From CAVTOO01 sp963736355 (GTDB lineage Bacteria; Pseudomonadota; Alphaproteobacteria; Rhizobiales; Xanthobacteraceae): DNA of 64,000 bases. The position numbers and the translations under genes were made by a program. The stretch spans positions 439,739 through 503,738 of the forward strand of contig CAVTOO010000007.1 in the NCBI GenBank assembly GCA_963736355.1, in the 5' to 3' direction. A model generated the notes under the pieces. That model searched no databases. It had not been told where the DNA came from and worked only from the letters and a program-made list of their open reading frames with translations. Shown here in pieces: positions 1-8,913 of the stretch (the first letter of the stretch is position 1; the number at the start of each line of letters is the position of its first letter).

Positions 1-1
1 G

Positions 2-49
2 AAATGGGTGACCGGCCGCTGCGTTCGCTGCGACGGCGGCATCACCTGA
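2..49 (+). CDS. C-terminal fragment of an upstream gene (unidentified)
   Basis: Frame 2 is open from the window edge and reads KWVTGRCVRCDGGIT before a TGA. The two cysteines spaced CVRC could be a metal-binding pair. A strong bidirectional-looking hairpin follows about 30 bases later, which fits the end of a transcription unit. Too little is visible to name a family. Confidence 0.35.
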   Translation, partial: KWVTGRCVRCDGGIT

Positions 50-77
50 GCCACCGGACTTTACGCGATACAATAAC

Positions 78-104
78 AAGAGGCCGCGAATTTCGCGGCC
101 TCTT
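78..104. terminator. Bidirectional intrinsic terminator between convergent genes
   Basis: Perfect inverted repeat with arms AAGAGGCCGCGAA and TTCGCGGCCTCTT around a single T, followed on the plus strand by TCGTTT and on the minus strand by a TTG-rich run. It lies between the gene fragment ending at 49 (plus) and the minus-strand gene ending at 131, so it can serve both. Confidence 0.8.
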
Positions 105-130
105 TCGTTTCAAACTGCGATTGCGACGCA

Positions 131-661
131 TTAGCTGATGCGCTTCAGCCCTGCCTTGAAGCGCTGGTAATTCTGTACGTAGAAGTCCGCGCCCGTCAGC
201 ATCTCGGCGACAGTGGCGTCGTCGAGCGTGCGGATCACTTTCGCCGGCGCACCGATGATCAGCGAGTTGTCGGGGAATTCCTTGCCCTCGGTGATGATGG
301 CGCCCGCGCCGATCACGCAGTTCTTGCCGATGCGCGCGCCGTTCATGACGATCGAACCCATGCCGACGAGGCTGCGCTCGCCGATGGTGCAGCCGTGCAC
401 GATCACGTTATGGCCGATGACGCAGCCTTTGCCGATGGTCATGGGGAATCCCATGTCGGTGTGCAGCGTGGAGCTTTCCTGGACGTTTGTGCCTTCGCCG
501 ATCTCGATCCACTCATTGTCGCCGCGCAGCACCGCGCCGAACCAGACGCTGGCGTCGCGCAACAGGCGCACCTTGCCGATGACGACAGCCGTCTCGGCGA
601 TGAAATAGCGGCCGTCGGCGGGAAGCTCGGGCGCCTGCCCGTCCAGTGAATACACGCCCAT
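131..661 (-). CDS. Gamma-carbonic anhydrase family protein (left-handed beta-helix hexapeptide repeats)
   Basis: 176 residues, full length for the YrdA/PaaY-type gamma-carbonic anhydrase family. Hexapeptide repeats (IGxx.V pattern) run from about residue 28 to 140 and would form a trimeric left-handed beta helix. The three zinc-ligand histidines expected for the family are visible: H67 in STLHTD, and H84 and H89 in GHNVIVHG. The start has a good ribosome binding site (GAGGAGACAAG just upstream). Members are annotated as putative carbonic anhydrases or acyltransferase-like proteins; activity of bacterial homologues varies, so the reaction is inferred. It is monocistronic, ends at the terminator near 90, and about 160 bases of non-coding DNA lie upstream. 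Confidence 0.85.
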   Translation of the reverse strand: MGVYSLDGQAPELPADGRYFIAETAVVIGKVRLLRDASVWFGAVLRGDNEWIEIGEGTNVQESSTLHTDMGFPMTIGKGCVIGHNVIVHGCTIGERSLVGMGSIVMNGARIGKNCVIGAGAIITEGKEFPDNSLIIGAPAKVIRTLDDATVAEMLTGADFYVQNYQRFKAGLKRIS

Positions 662-822
662 CTTGTCTCCTCACGCGCTCGCGCAATCCATTGGCCACAG
701 CGCGGCCATAGGCCTGAATGAAACTTTGGCGAGATTGCCCAATTGGCGGCAAAGATCAACCGGGCACGCGCTTGGCGCGAGGGGCTATTTCAGCGGCATC
801 GGAGGGGAAAGGACGTAACAGG

Positions 823-1161
823 CTAGATGTTGAGCTGCAGCCAGCCCAGGGCTTCCATGCCCATCAGGACCCAGGTCCCCGACATCAGGCTCCAGAAGCC
901 GCAGACAATGGTTGCCGTCATCACGGTCTGGAAGTGGCGCATCGCTTCTCCGCGCCGCCGCACGATCATGCGCATGATGATGAAGGGTGCGGCGAACATC
1001 AGGAATGGCACGGCTGCAAAAGCCGCCGGCACCGGGCCGAGTTGCAACAGCCGGAAGCTCGGCGGGCGGCGGACCACGGCCTGATAGCTGTTCGACAGCA
1101 TCGCGGCCACGGCAAAGCCGAGCGCGATGGCGAGGAACGATGTGATGGCGTGTTGTGACAT
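823..1161 (-). CDS. Conserved hypothetical membrane protein, about 112 residues
   Basis: Unrecognised small integral membrane protein. I start it at MSQHAITSF; ten residues of in-frame extension upstream (to 1191) lack hydrophobic or conserved character. Three hydrophobic stretches are visible: about residues 6-25, 45-65 and 80-105, with a basic RRRGE loop between the last two. The layout resembles small DUF-type inner membrane proteins of Bradyrhizobium relatives, but I cannot assign a family with certainty. The gene stands alone between the gamma-carbonic-anhydrase gene and an exported protein, all on the minus strand. Confidence 0.6.
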   Translation of the reverse strand: MSQHAITSFLAIALGFAVAAMLSNSYQAVVRRPPSFRLLQLGPVPAAFAAVPFLMFAAPFIIMRMIVRRRGEAMRHFQTVMTATIVCGFWSLMSGTWVLMGMEALGWLQLNI

Positions 1162-1260
1162 GCTCAGCCCTGTTGGACTGAGCTTTGACAAAGGCGACGA
1201 AGGCGCCGCCAGCGTATCCTTAAGGAAAGGTTAACGGCTAACCCTTCCGGCTACGCCGCA

Positions 1261-1291
1261 CATGATCCCCGGACTTGATCCGGGGATCATG
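1261..1291. repeat. Short palindromic repeat (family B core)
   Basis: Palindrome with arms CATGATCCCCGGA and TCCGGGGATCATG around CTTGA. It shares the GATCC / GGATCATG ends with the longer family B elements elsewhere in the window. It lies 13 bases downstream of the stop of the minus-strand gene ending at 1304 and could stabilise that transcript or help terminate it. Confidence 0.65.
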
Positions 1292-1303
1292 CGCAAACAG
1301 GGT

Positions 1304-1739
1304 TTAGCGGAGCGTCAGAGCCAGACCGTTCAGGTCCGCCGACACGATCAGTCCGGCCGAACGTCCCGTCAGCGTCAGAACCGCACCGTTCTGGTTGGTC
1401 AGGACGATGGCACCCGCGCCCCGGCCAATCGCGCCCGCTGACACCGGCGGCGCCATAGACACCGGCCACGTCGGAGGCGCGGCGGATGTTGGAGACGGTG
1501 CCGACGAAGTTGGTCTGCGACGCGCCGAAGGTGAAGCCATAGCTCAATCCGCCGATCGACAGCCCATAGCGACGGCCCTGAAACGTCAGCGTGCCGCTGC
1601 CGCCGGACCCACCGACGACAAAGCCGGCCTTAAGGACATTGAAGCTGATCCTGCCGCTATCGGCATAGGCGGCGCCGATTGTGGCGACGCTGACAGTCAC
1701 CGCAATCAGCACGGCACGGAACATTGACGAAAATCGCAT
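1304..1739 (-). CDS. Exported glycine-rich protein of unknown function (one frameshift)
   Basis: About 144 residues after correcting one frameshift near 1425-1445. Start at MRFSSMFRAV, with a strong ribosome binding site (GGGAGGAC) directly upstream. Residues 1-28 form a signal peptide ending in AAYADS. The mature part is rich in Gly and beta-prone residues (GGSGGSGTLTFQGRRYGLSI, then SNIRRASDVAGVYGAAG, and a terminal VSADLNGLALTLR). I believe similar small exported proteins occur in Bradyrhizobium relatives, but I know no function. Span length is 1 mod 3, consistent with one inserted base. It is divergent from the gene at 1869. Confidence 0.65.
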
Positions 1740-1868
1740 GGGTAGTCCTCCCTGAATGATGAAATGCAAGCCTTCCATCCGAGGAACAACGATCACACGA
1801 TCGCGTCGGTTCCCGCGCCTGCGAGGCTTTATACTTACAGTTGATTCGGCCGAGCATGAACTGACAAC

Positions 1869-2564
1869 ATGACCTTCACAGCCCTCCATAACCGGTCCCG
1901 CACCCGGCATCGCGCCCGACTGTGGCCGCTCGTTCTCGGCGCGGTCGCAGGCACGACTGCGCTCGTGCTCGTGATCTATCTGCTGTGGCCGACCTGGTCA
2001 GGCACGTCCGCTGAGATGGCCGACCGGTTCCCGATTACCGTCGGCGGCACGCTGTTTGACGTGCCGCGCGACGCGATCCGCGTCGGTGTGCAGCGGCGCA
2101 GCGGCGATCAGGAGCGCGTCGATCTCGCGTTCCAGTATCCCTCGCTGACACCGCCCGGCCCGCAAACGCCGGTCACGGCGGAGACGGCCGAGCAAACGCC
2201 CGTCGCCATCGATCGCATCTTCGTCACCATCGCCGCACACAATGGCGAGATGGCCCCGGCCGAGCGCGTGCGCACCATCTATCCGCGCTATCTCGATCCG
2301 TTTCAGCAGGGCAACACCGACGGGCTGACGCGCGCGGGTTTCCGCGACGGATCGCCCTATCACCACGAAGACATGTTCGGCGACGCAGGCGGCAAATTTC
2401 TCGCCCGCTGCACACGCGACGCCGTCACGCCCGGCACATGCACCAGCGACCGTCGTATCGGCGGCGCGGATATGACCTTCCGCTTCCCCCGTGCATGGCT
2501 GAAGGACTGGCGCGACATCGCCACCGCCATCGAGCAGCTGAATGCGAAGCTGGTGAAGAACTAG
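1869..2564 (+). CDS. Conserved hypothetical protein with one N-terminal membrane anchor
   Basis: 231 residues. Basic N-terminus, one transmembrane helix at about residues 20-43 (LVLGAVAGTTALVLVIYLLW), then a soluble, probably periplasmic domain containing one well-spaced cysteine pair (CTRDAVTPGTC, about residues 187-197). No family recognised. Codon use is the same high-GC type as its neighbours and the frame is intact. It is divergently arranged with the exported protein ending at 1304; the 129-base gap between them must hold both promoters. Confidence 0.7.
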   Translation: MTFTALHNRSRTRHRARLWPLVLGAVAGTTALVLVIYLLWPTWSGTSAEMADRFPITVGGTLFDVPRDAIRVGVQRRSGDQERVDLAFQYPSLTPPGPQTPVTAETAEQTPVAIDRIFVTIAAHNGEMAPAERVRTIYPRYLDPFQQGNTDGLTRAGFRDGSPYHHEDMFGDAGGKFLARCTRDAVTPGTCTSDRRIGGADMTFRFPRAWLKDWRDIATAIEQLNAKLVKN

Positions 2565-2650
2565 CGCCCGAAAGTCGCGCGGCCACTCCAAAAACGACAT
2601 GGCCGGGACAAGCCCGGCCACGACGACAGAATGGCTGACGAAAGCGTCGC

Positions 2651-2870
2651 TTACATCGACTCTTCGAGATCGGTCTCGAGGATCGCCATCTGGAAATTGT
2701 AGGAACGGTCGTCGTCCTCGTCGTCGACGAACAGCACGCCGATGAACTCCTCGCCGATATAGACTTCGGCGGAGTCATCCTTCTTGGGGCGCGGCACGAC
2801 GCGAAATCTTCTGATTGCCGAACACGCGCTTGAGATAGGTGTCGAGCTTCCTGACTTCCTGAACGTCCAC
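2651..2870 (-). CDS. DUF3126 family protein (one-base insertion)
   Basis: About 72 residues, a small family normally found right beside cysE in Hyphomicrobiales, as here. From a GTG start it reads VDVQEVRKLDTYLKRVFGNQ, then shifts frame, then continues with a PKKDDSAEVYIGEEFIGVLF-type segment and an acidic DDEDDDRSYNFQMAIL tail. The shift is explained by one extra A in AAA at 2804-2806 (TTT on the coding strand); removing it restores KIRVVPRPKK. Span length is 1 mod 3. It begins 30 bases after cysE ends, so the two are probably one operon. Function unknown. Confidence 0.8.
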
Positions 2871-2900
2871 GAGATTCTCCTGTAAATGATATGAAAGCGC

Positions 2901-3729
2901 TCACAGCCCTGTGGCGTTGAGCATCTGATCCATGGTGCGCGACGGCTCCGAGCAGCCGGCCTCGCCGATGACCTGTGCCGGTACGCCGGCGACGGTCACG
3001 TTATGCGGCACCGCCTTGACGACGACAGAGCCCGCGGCAATGCGCGCGCAATGTCCGATTTCGATATTGCCGAAAATCTTGGCGCCTGCGCCGATCATGA
3101 CGCCGCGACGAATCTTCGGGGTGACGGTCTTCGTTTTCCTTGCCCGTGCCGCCGAGCGTCACACCGTGCAGGATCGACACGTCATTCTCGATGACGGCGG
3201 TTTCGCCGACGACGAGACCGGTGGCATGGTCGAGGAAAATGCCACGGCCGATGATCGCATTGGGATGAATGTCGGTCTGGAACACCGAGGACGAGCGACT
3301 TTGCAGGTAGTAGGCGAAGTCCTTGCGGCTCTTGCGCCACAGCCAGTTTGCCAGGCGATGCGTCTGGATGGCGTGGAAGCCCTTGAAGTACAGCAGCGGG
3401 TCGATAAAGCGCGTGGTGGCGGGATCGCGGTCGAACACCGCAACCAGGTCCGCACGCATCGCCAGCCCGAGATCGGGCTCGTCGCGCAGCGCATCGACAT
3501 AGGCCTGCCGGATGAGATCGCCCGGCAGCGCCGAATGATCGAGGCGGTCGCTGATGCGATGGATGATGGCCGCTTCCAGCGTGTCGTGATGCAGCACATT
3601 GGACAGAACGAACGCGGCGAGTTCAGGCTCGCGACGCACGATCTCCTCGCCCTCCTGGCGCAGGCGCGCCCAGACGGGGTCGAGCTTATCGAGTGTCGCG
3701 CCGGGCGCGGTCTTGTTCGGCTGTGCCAT
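2901..3729 (-). CDS. cysE: Serine O-acetyltransferase CysE (one-base insertion)
   Basis: Transfers acetyl from acetyl-CoA to L-serine, the first step of cysteine synthesis, in the cytoplasm. About 275 residues after correction, normal for the family. The N-terminal helical domain (LDPVWARLRQEGEEIVRREP, then the HYLQSR-type region, here YYLQSRSSS) is followed by the hexapeptide beta helix, including HPNAIIGRGIFLDHATG and ILHGVTLGGTGK. An extra G in GGGG at 3118-3121 shifts the frame after DRHP; reading on in the next frame gives RRGVMIGAGAKIFGN to the end. Start is at MAQPNKT; the upstream in-frame extension to 3816 looks non-coding. Paired with DUF3126 downstream. Confidence 0.92.
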
Positions 3730-3904
3730 GGAAGCCTCCAGCGTAGGGTGCCTGCTTATATAGGCACCACGGGTGTCTTTCCAGTTCCCGGACCAAATCA
3801 ATTTTGGCCAAGGCATTGATCGTAAAGGACGGTTTTTGAAGGATTAATTTGTTTGCAATCGGCCGGCCGCTTCGACAAGCTTTGTCCGGGCGGGGGACTT
3901 GGGT

Positions 3905-5299
3905 TTGACCGGAATTGCACGGAAGGGCGGCGCATGGGGTTCTTCCATTGCGGCGTCAGGAATTGTCGCGCTTGCGCTGCTGGCGCTGGCGGCACCTGCA
4001 TTATGGAACGGCTATCCGCTCCTCCAATACGACACCGGCGGCTATCTCGCGCGTTTCTATGAGGGCTATCTCGTTCCGAGCCGCTCCACCGTGTTCGGGC
4101 TATATTTGCATCTCGGCGAAACATCGCATTTCTGGCTGAATGTCGTTGCGCAATCACTGGCCACGGTGTGGATCGTGCGATTGACGCTGCGCAGCCTCGA
4201 CATCGGCGGATGGCGCTGGGCCGCCATCGTCGTCGCCGCGCTGTCGGTCACCACCGCCCTGCCCTGGCTGTCGAGCCTGCTGCTCACCGACATCTTTGCC
4301 GGGCTGGCTGTTCTCGCGATCTGGCTGCTCGCGTTCTGCGCCGGTCACACAACCCGCACGGAAAAGGCCGGGTTGTTCCTGCTGCTCGCCTTGGCCGGCG
4401 CGACACATACCGCGACGTTCGCCGTGATACTCGGGCTGTGCGCCGTCGGCTGGATTGTCTGGCCGTTCCTGCGCGCCCGGCTCGACATCGCGGGGCTGAC
4501 GATTGCAAGCGGCTCCATCGTCATGGCGGCGTTGATGCTGCTGAGCGCCAACTATGCGTTGTCGAAACAGGTCGCCTGGACGCCGGGTGGCTACGGCATC
4601 CTGTTCGGCCGCATGCTTCAGGACGGCATCGTCAAGCGTTACCTCGACGACCGTTGCGCCACCATCGCCTACAAACTGTGTCCGCACCGCGCGGAACTGC
4701 CCGCGACCGCCGACGAGTTTCTCTGGGCCAACAGCGTGTTCAACAGGCTCGGCCGCTTTGCGGGATTGAACGACGAGATGCGCGACATCGTGCTGGGGAG
4801 CCTTCGCGACTATCCGGCGATGCAGGCGCAGACGGCACTCGCCGCGACCGCGCAGCAGCTCGTCATGGTGCGCACCGGCGAAGGCACCCACGACAAGCTC
4901 TGGCACACTTACGGCATCATCGAGCGTTTTATGCCTGATGAAATTGCGGCCATGCGCGCCGCGCATCAGCAGCGCGGCCTTCTGGATTTCGAGCCCGTGA
5001 ATGCCGTCCACGTCCCCGTCGCGTTTCTGTCGCTCGCTGCGATGATCGCCTTGCTTGGGCTGGCACTGTGGCGGCGGCAGATCGACAACTATACGTTGCT
5101 CGCAGCGACGATCCTCGTGGCCTATCTCGGCAACGCCGTCGTGCTCGGCGCCATTTCCGGGCCGCATGACCGCTACGGCGCGCGCATCGTCTGGATCGCG
5201 ACCTTCGCCGCGCTTGCGGTGTTGCTGCGATGGGCCGGCAAGTTGGCCGCGCGGCAATCTTTCGACGCGACTATGGCCGCCGCGACAGAAAATCGATGA
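3905..5299 (+). CDS. Large polytopic membrane protein, possibly GT-C glycosyltransferase-like
   Basis: About 464 residues with ten or so hydrophobic helices and one long extra-membrane loop (about residues 225-355, rich in charged residues). The start is probably a TTG; TTG 3905 lies seven bases after GGGGGA, whereas TTG 3899 is too close to it. An early loop reads QYDTGGYLARFYEGYLVPSR. An acidic residue in the first periplasmic loop after helix 1 is what one sees in GT-C-type glycosyltransferases, so I suggest that fold only as inference. I cannot name the gene. The end overlaps the convergent hydrolase gene by 29 bases. Confidence 0.7.
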   Translation: MTGIARKGGAWGSSIAASGIVALALLALAAPALWNGYPLLQYDTGGYLARFYEGYLVPSRSTVFGLYLHLGETSHFWLNVVAQSLATVWIVRLTLRSLDIGGWRWAAIVVAALSVTTALPWLSSLLLTDIFAGLAVLAIWLLAFCAGHTTRTEKAGLFLLLALAGATHTATFAVILGLCAVGWIVWPFLRARLDIAGLTIASGSIVMAALMLLSANYALSKQVAWTPGGYGILFGRMLQDGIVKRYLDDRCATIAYKLCPHRAELPATADEFLWANSVFNRLGRFAGLNDEMRDIVLGSLRDYPAMQAQTALAATAQQLVMVRTGEGTHDKLWHTYGIIERFMPDEIAAMRAAHQQRGLLDFEPVNAVHVPVAFLSLAAMIALLGLALWRRQIDNYTLLAATILVAYLGNAVVLGAISGPHDRYGARIVWIATFAALAVLLRWAGKLAARQSFDATMAAATENR

Positions 5300-6023
5300 C
5301 GCCCGCCTTGTAGGTCCGGTCACCGACTGCCTTCATGTGATCGCGGCCGGGAATGTCGAGCACCTCGGCGCCCTTGATGATCCCCGCCAGCTCATGGGCG
5401 GAGCCCGCAATCGGATCGGTGGTGCCGACCGCGATCAGCATCGGCACTTCGAGCGTCGCCGCTTCCTCGCGGCTCATCAATGTGCGCGACCCGCGCAGAC
5501 ACGCCGCCAGCGCGCGACGATCGGATTTCGTCTGGTCGGCGAATGCGCGAAACGTCCGCGCCATCGGGTCGGTCACGTCGGCCAGCGAATCCGCCTCAAG
5601 TCCGAGCGCGACCTGCTCTCCCGGACCGCCGCCCGCCACCAGTGTCATCCCAAGACCTGCGAGCACCGCCGAGCGCACGCGTTGCGGCGCGCGCAGCGTC
5701 AGAAACGCGGTGATGCGCGCGCCCATCGAATAGCCCATCACATCCGCACGTGCGATCCCGAGATGATCGAGCAGCGCGCGGGCATCGTCCGCCATCAATC
5801 CGATGTGATAGCGCTCGGCATCATCGAACTTGGTCGAGGCGCCATGGCCGCGATTGTCGAAGGCGATGACGCGATAGCCGGCCTTGGTCAGCGTCTCGAC
5901 CCAGCCGGGCTGCACCCAATTGACTTCCTTCGACGATGCGAAGCCGTGAATGAGCAGCACGGGATCGCCCGCGCCCTCGTCGAGATAGGCAATGTCGAGA
6001 TCGTCGCGATGAAAGACGGGCAT
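5271..6023 (-). CDS. Alpha/beta hydrolase
   Basis: 250 residues, intact, complete alpha/beta-hydrolase fold. Oxyanion region LLIHGFASSK at about residues 23-32, NRGHGAS near 57, nucleophile elbow GYSMGA near 96-101, acid in GTTDPIAG near 200, and catalytic histidine in GRDHMKAV near 228. Such proteins hydrolyse esters, lactones or epoxides; the substrate cannot be read from sequence. Its last 29 bases overlap the end of the convergent membrane-protein gene. A family A repeat lies about 40 bases beyond its start. Confidence 0.85.
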   Translation of the reverse strand: MPVFHRDDLDIAYLDEGAGDPVLLIHGFASSKEVNWVQPGWVETLTKAGYRVIAFDNRGHGASTKFDDAERYHIGLMADDARALLDHLGIARADVMGYSMGARITAFLTLRAPQRVRSAVLAGLGMTLVAGGGPGEQVALGLEADSLADVTDPMARTFRAFADQTKSDRRALAACLRGSRTLMSREEAATLEVPMLIAVGTTDPIAGSAHELAGIIKGAEVLDIPGRDHMKAVGDRTYKAGVIDFLSRRP

Positions 6024-6060
6024 GAGAGGTCGGATTCCGCATCAAAAGGCGCGGCAATCT

Positions 6061-6113
6061 ATAGCGTTTTCAAGCGAAGTGGAAACCGGTTCGCGTGAAG
6101 AAAACGCGTCAAA
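6061..6113. repeat. Family A palindromic repeat, copy 1
   Basis: Imperfect inverted repeat with outer arms AGCGTTTTC and GAAAACGCGT enclosing an inner AACCGGTT. Other copies are at 36566, 47562 and 52648. It sits in the gap between two minus-strand genes. Confidence 0.75.
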
Positions 6114-6122
6114 CCAAAATGC

Positions 6123-7173
6123 TCAGGCCGGCGCCAAGGCCAGCCTCGCGCGCCGCACCTTGCGCCGGTCGCACCAGCGTTGCGTCAGGCGCTCGACCGT
6201 CGCCTTGATCGAAGCGACGATGCCCAGCAGCGTGAACAGGAACCAGACAATCCATCCCGCGAGTTGAAACGCCGCGCTGCCGATGACCAGCGCGCTGCGC
6301 CCGAGCACCTTGATGATCGCGCGGGTCTGGCTGCCCTTCTTTTCCGCCAGCCGCGCCGCGCGCGCGAGATCGGCGGGGCCGTCCGCCAATTTCATCACGT
6401 CGAACGAGGCGCGAATGCCGGCCGCGCCGCGCACGCGATTGGCGTCCTTGGCGACACGCGCCAGCGATTGCCGCCTGATCGGCGGCCTTGATGCCGGGCC
6501 GCACGGCGACCGCCAGCAGACCGCCGCCGAGTTTCCCGGCGCGCTTGGCATCCTTGATCAGCGTCAGCCCGGCGCGCGCAGGTGCCGCCGCGCCTAACGA
6601 GGCATAGGTGCCCGCCGTCACCGCGAGCCCGGCGCCTGCAAGCCCAAGGATCACGGGATCGACCTCGGCACCCGACGCATAGTGCCAGCCCTCGCGCACC
6701 ACGTCGCGGATGTCGCCGAACACGAACAGATCGCCCGCCAGTGTGCCGGTGAGACTGGCGCCGTCCTTCACCTCGCCGGTGACGAACCCGCGGGCGAATT
6801 GCCATGCGGCGCGCTGTACCGGTCGCGCTTCCGCATCCACAACTGCCGCGAGCGTCTCTAGCGGCAGCGCCACGCCCTGCGCTTCGGCAAGATCGACGAA
6901 ACTGCGCGCCAGATCGACATCGTCCTCGCCAAGCGCCACCGCAACCTCGGCCGAAATCTCACCAGCCGCCAGCCCGCGCGCGGCGAGACGCAGATCGGAG
7001 AGCCGCTCCGGCGCATCCTGCGCGGTGAAGACCGCCAGCGCATGGCGGGCATGCGGCCATACAACCATGGCAGCACCGCTGAAAAGCAGGCAAGCCGCCA
7101 CCGCGAGCCCGGCATGGCGGCGGGCCACATCGGACAAAGCGGTGAATATCGGACGACGAGGTGCAGCCAGCAT
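6123..7173 (-). CDS. Conserved hypothetical membrane protein, about 349 residues (one frameshift)
   Basis: Start at MLAAPRRPIF; the open frame further upstream lacks protein-like character and overlaps the gene at 7387. Hydrophobic segments: about residues 24-45 (AGLAVAACLLFSGAAMVVW), a Gly/Ala-rich helix in the middle (VILGLAGAGLAVTAGTYASL), and a C-terminal pair (LAGWIVWFLFTLLGIVASI). Between them are Ala- and acid-rich helices. A frameshift at about 6462-6490 moves the reading to the frame ending at 6123; the span is 1 mod 3 in length. No function recognised. It is transcribed away from the zf-CHCC gene. Confidence 0.6.
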
Positions 7174-7386
7174 GGACGTTGCGACCAAAGAAGGGCTTCC
7201 AGCAATCTTCAACGGTGCGATTGTGTCGGAATTGGTGGTACGGCGTCGCGTTGCCTGAAAATGTCGTCGCACCGGCTGGGCACGGCCCTGCCCGCCCAGT
7301 ATGGTCCGGCCGCCGCGCCCCTTGAGTTCGGACTGGTTCCTGACTGTATCGGATGCTGCACCTTTGGAATTGAGGAAGTAAGCGCC

Positions 7387-7632
7387 ATGGCCGATCACGT
7401 CGTTCCGCATTTTCAGAACAACGCCGGCGTCCCCGTGATCGAGATCGGGGCGACGGAGTTCATGTGCATTGGCGCCAGCGCTCCGTTCGATCACCCTCAC
7501 GTGTTTCTCGACATGGGCGATGATCGCGAAATCATCTGCCCGTATTGCTCGACGTTATACCGCCACGCGGCGGATCTCTCGGCCAGCGAAGCGCGCCCGG
7601 CGGGCTGCGCGGTTAAAGACAAGGCCGCTTGA
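7387..7632 (+). CDS. Zinc-finger domain protein (zf-CHCC type, complex I NDUFS6-like)
   Basis: 81 residues. The zf-CHCC pattern is clear: Cys in FMCIGAS, His pair in HPHVFLDMG, and CPYCSTLY with both cysteines. The same motif is found in the mitochondrial complex I subunit NDUFS6, and alphaproteobacteria carry a free-standing homologue that is a complex I accessory subunit in some species; that role is inferred here. A GAGGAAG ribosome binding site precedes ATG 7387. Intact, and followed within six bases by a family B repeat. Confidence 0.85.
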   Translation: MADHVVPHFQNNAGVPVIEIGATEFMCIGASAPFDHPHVFLDMGDDREIICPYCSTLYRHAADLSASEARPAGCAVKDKAA

Positions 7633-7637
7633 ACCGA

Positions 7638-7682
7638 GCATGATCCCGAGACGTGGGAACCGGTTCTCGGACAAGATCATGC
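7638..7682. repeat. Family B palindromic repeat, copy 1
   Basis: Begins GCATGATCCCGAGA and ends ACAAGATCATGC, with GAACCGGTTCTC in the centre. Other copies start at 9358, 43071, 49645, 55383 and 63899. It separates the zf-CHCC gene from the monooxygenase gene and lies 16 bases before the GTG start of the latter. Confidence 0.85.
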
Positions 7683-7698
7683 TTCGGAAAATAACAAC

Positions 7699-8886
7699 GT
7701 GTCACGCACGATCCTGATCGCCGGCGCCGGAATAGCCGGCCTGACTGCGGCGCTGGCGCTTGCTCATCGCGGCTTCCACGTCATTGTCGCCGAGAAAGCC
7801 GACCGGCTGACCGAGGTCGGCGCCGGTCTGCAACTCTCCCCCAACGCCACGCGCATTCTCTTTGCGCTCGGGTGTGAAGCGCCGCTGACCGCTGCGGCAA
7901 TCACGCCCGAGGCCATCGGCGTGATCTCGGCGCGCACAGGCCGGCCTGTCGTCCGTATCCCGCTCGGCAGCGAGGCGACGCGCCGCTACGGCGCGCCCTA
8001 TCTGGTGCTGCACCGGGCCGACCTGCAAAAGGCGCTGCTCGACCGCGTCCTGCAAACCCCGGACATCGAGCTTCGTCTCGGATCTGAGGTTGAGGACGCC
8101 GCGGTGGACCCGCACGGCGTCGCCGCCACGCTCCGGCGCGATGGCCAGCGCATGGAAGAAACCGCCATCGCATTGATCGGCGCGGACGGCGTGTGGTCGT
8201 CGGTGCGCAGCCGCCTGTTTGGAAACGCCCCGCCGCAATTTTCCGGCAAGATCGCCTGGCGCGGCACACTCGACGCCGCCCGCCTGCCCTACGCGATCGG
8301 TCCGCAGCGCATGCAACTGTGGCTCGGCGCGCAGGCGCATCTCGTGATGTATCCGCTGCGCGGCGGCCGTCTCGTCAACATCGTGGCCATCGCCGACGGC
8401 GACTGGAACAAGCCGGGCTGGAGCGAGCCGGCGCAACCGGGCGAAGTGGCGCGCTACTTCACCGCCGGCGAGTGGCCCGTCATCGCGCGGGCGATGATCG
8501 ACAATGTCACGAACTGGACGCGCTGGGGGCTGTTCAGCGCGCCGCCACTGGAATCATGGACGAGCGGCCCGGTGGCGCTGATCGGCGACGCCGCGCATGC
8601 GATGCTGCCCTTTGCCGCGCAAGGCGCCGGCATGGCCATCGAGGACGCCGCCGTTCTTGCGAAGTGTCTCGCCGACGCGCCGGGCGAAGTCCCGGGCGCG
8701 CTGCAACGCTATGAAGCATTGCGCCGTCCGCGGGTGGAACGCGTGCAGCAGACCGCGCGTCAACTTGGAGACATCTATCAATTGCACGGCGTCGCGGCGC
8801 TCGCGCGCGACTTCGCAATGAAGACGATGGGTGGTGCGCGCCTTCGATCGCGCCAGGACTGGATCTACGACTGGCGCGTCACTTAA
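7699..8886 (+). CDS. FAD-dependent aromatic-ring monooxygenase (class A flavoprotein hydroxylase)
   Basis: 395 residues from a GTG start, intact. The three signature motifs of class A flavin monooxygenases are present: the dinucleotide fold GAGIAGLTAAL at residues 8-18, the DG motif GADGVWSSVR near residue 160, and the GD motif LIGDAAHAMLPFAAQGAGM near residue 290. This layout matches salicylate-hydroxylase and 3-hydroxybenzoate-6-hydroxylase relatives, which use NAD(P)H and O2. The aromatic substrate cannot be deduced and no degradation genes are adjacent. Expected to be cytoplasmic. Confidence 0.88.
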   Translation: MSRTILIAGAGIAGLTAALALAHRGFHVIVAEKADRLTEVGAGLQLSPNATRILFALGCEAPLTAAAITPEAIGVISARTGRPVVRIPLGSEATRRYGAPYLVLHRADLQKALLDRVLQTPDIELRLGSEVEDAAVDPHGVAATLRRDGQRMEETAIALIGADGVWSSVRSRLFGNAPPQFSGKIAWRGTLDAARLPYAIGPQRMQLWLGAQAHLVMYPLRGGRLVNIVAIADGDWNKPGWSEPAQPGEVARYFTAGEWPVIARAMIDNVTNWTRWGLFSAPPLESWTSGPVALIGDAAHAMLPFAAQGAGMAIEDAAVLAKCLADAPGEVPGALQRYEALRRPRVERVQQTARQLGDIYQLHGVAALARDFAMKTMGGARLRSRQDWIYDWRVT

Positions 8887-8913
8887 ATTTTACGCGTCAA
8901 TAAAATAAGCGTT

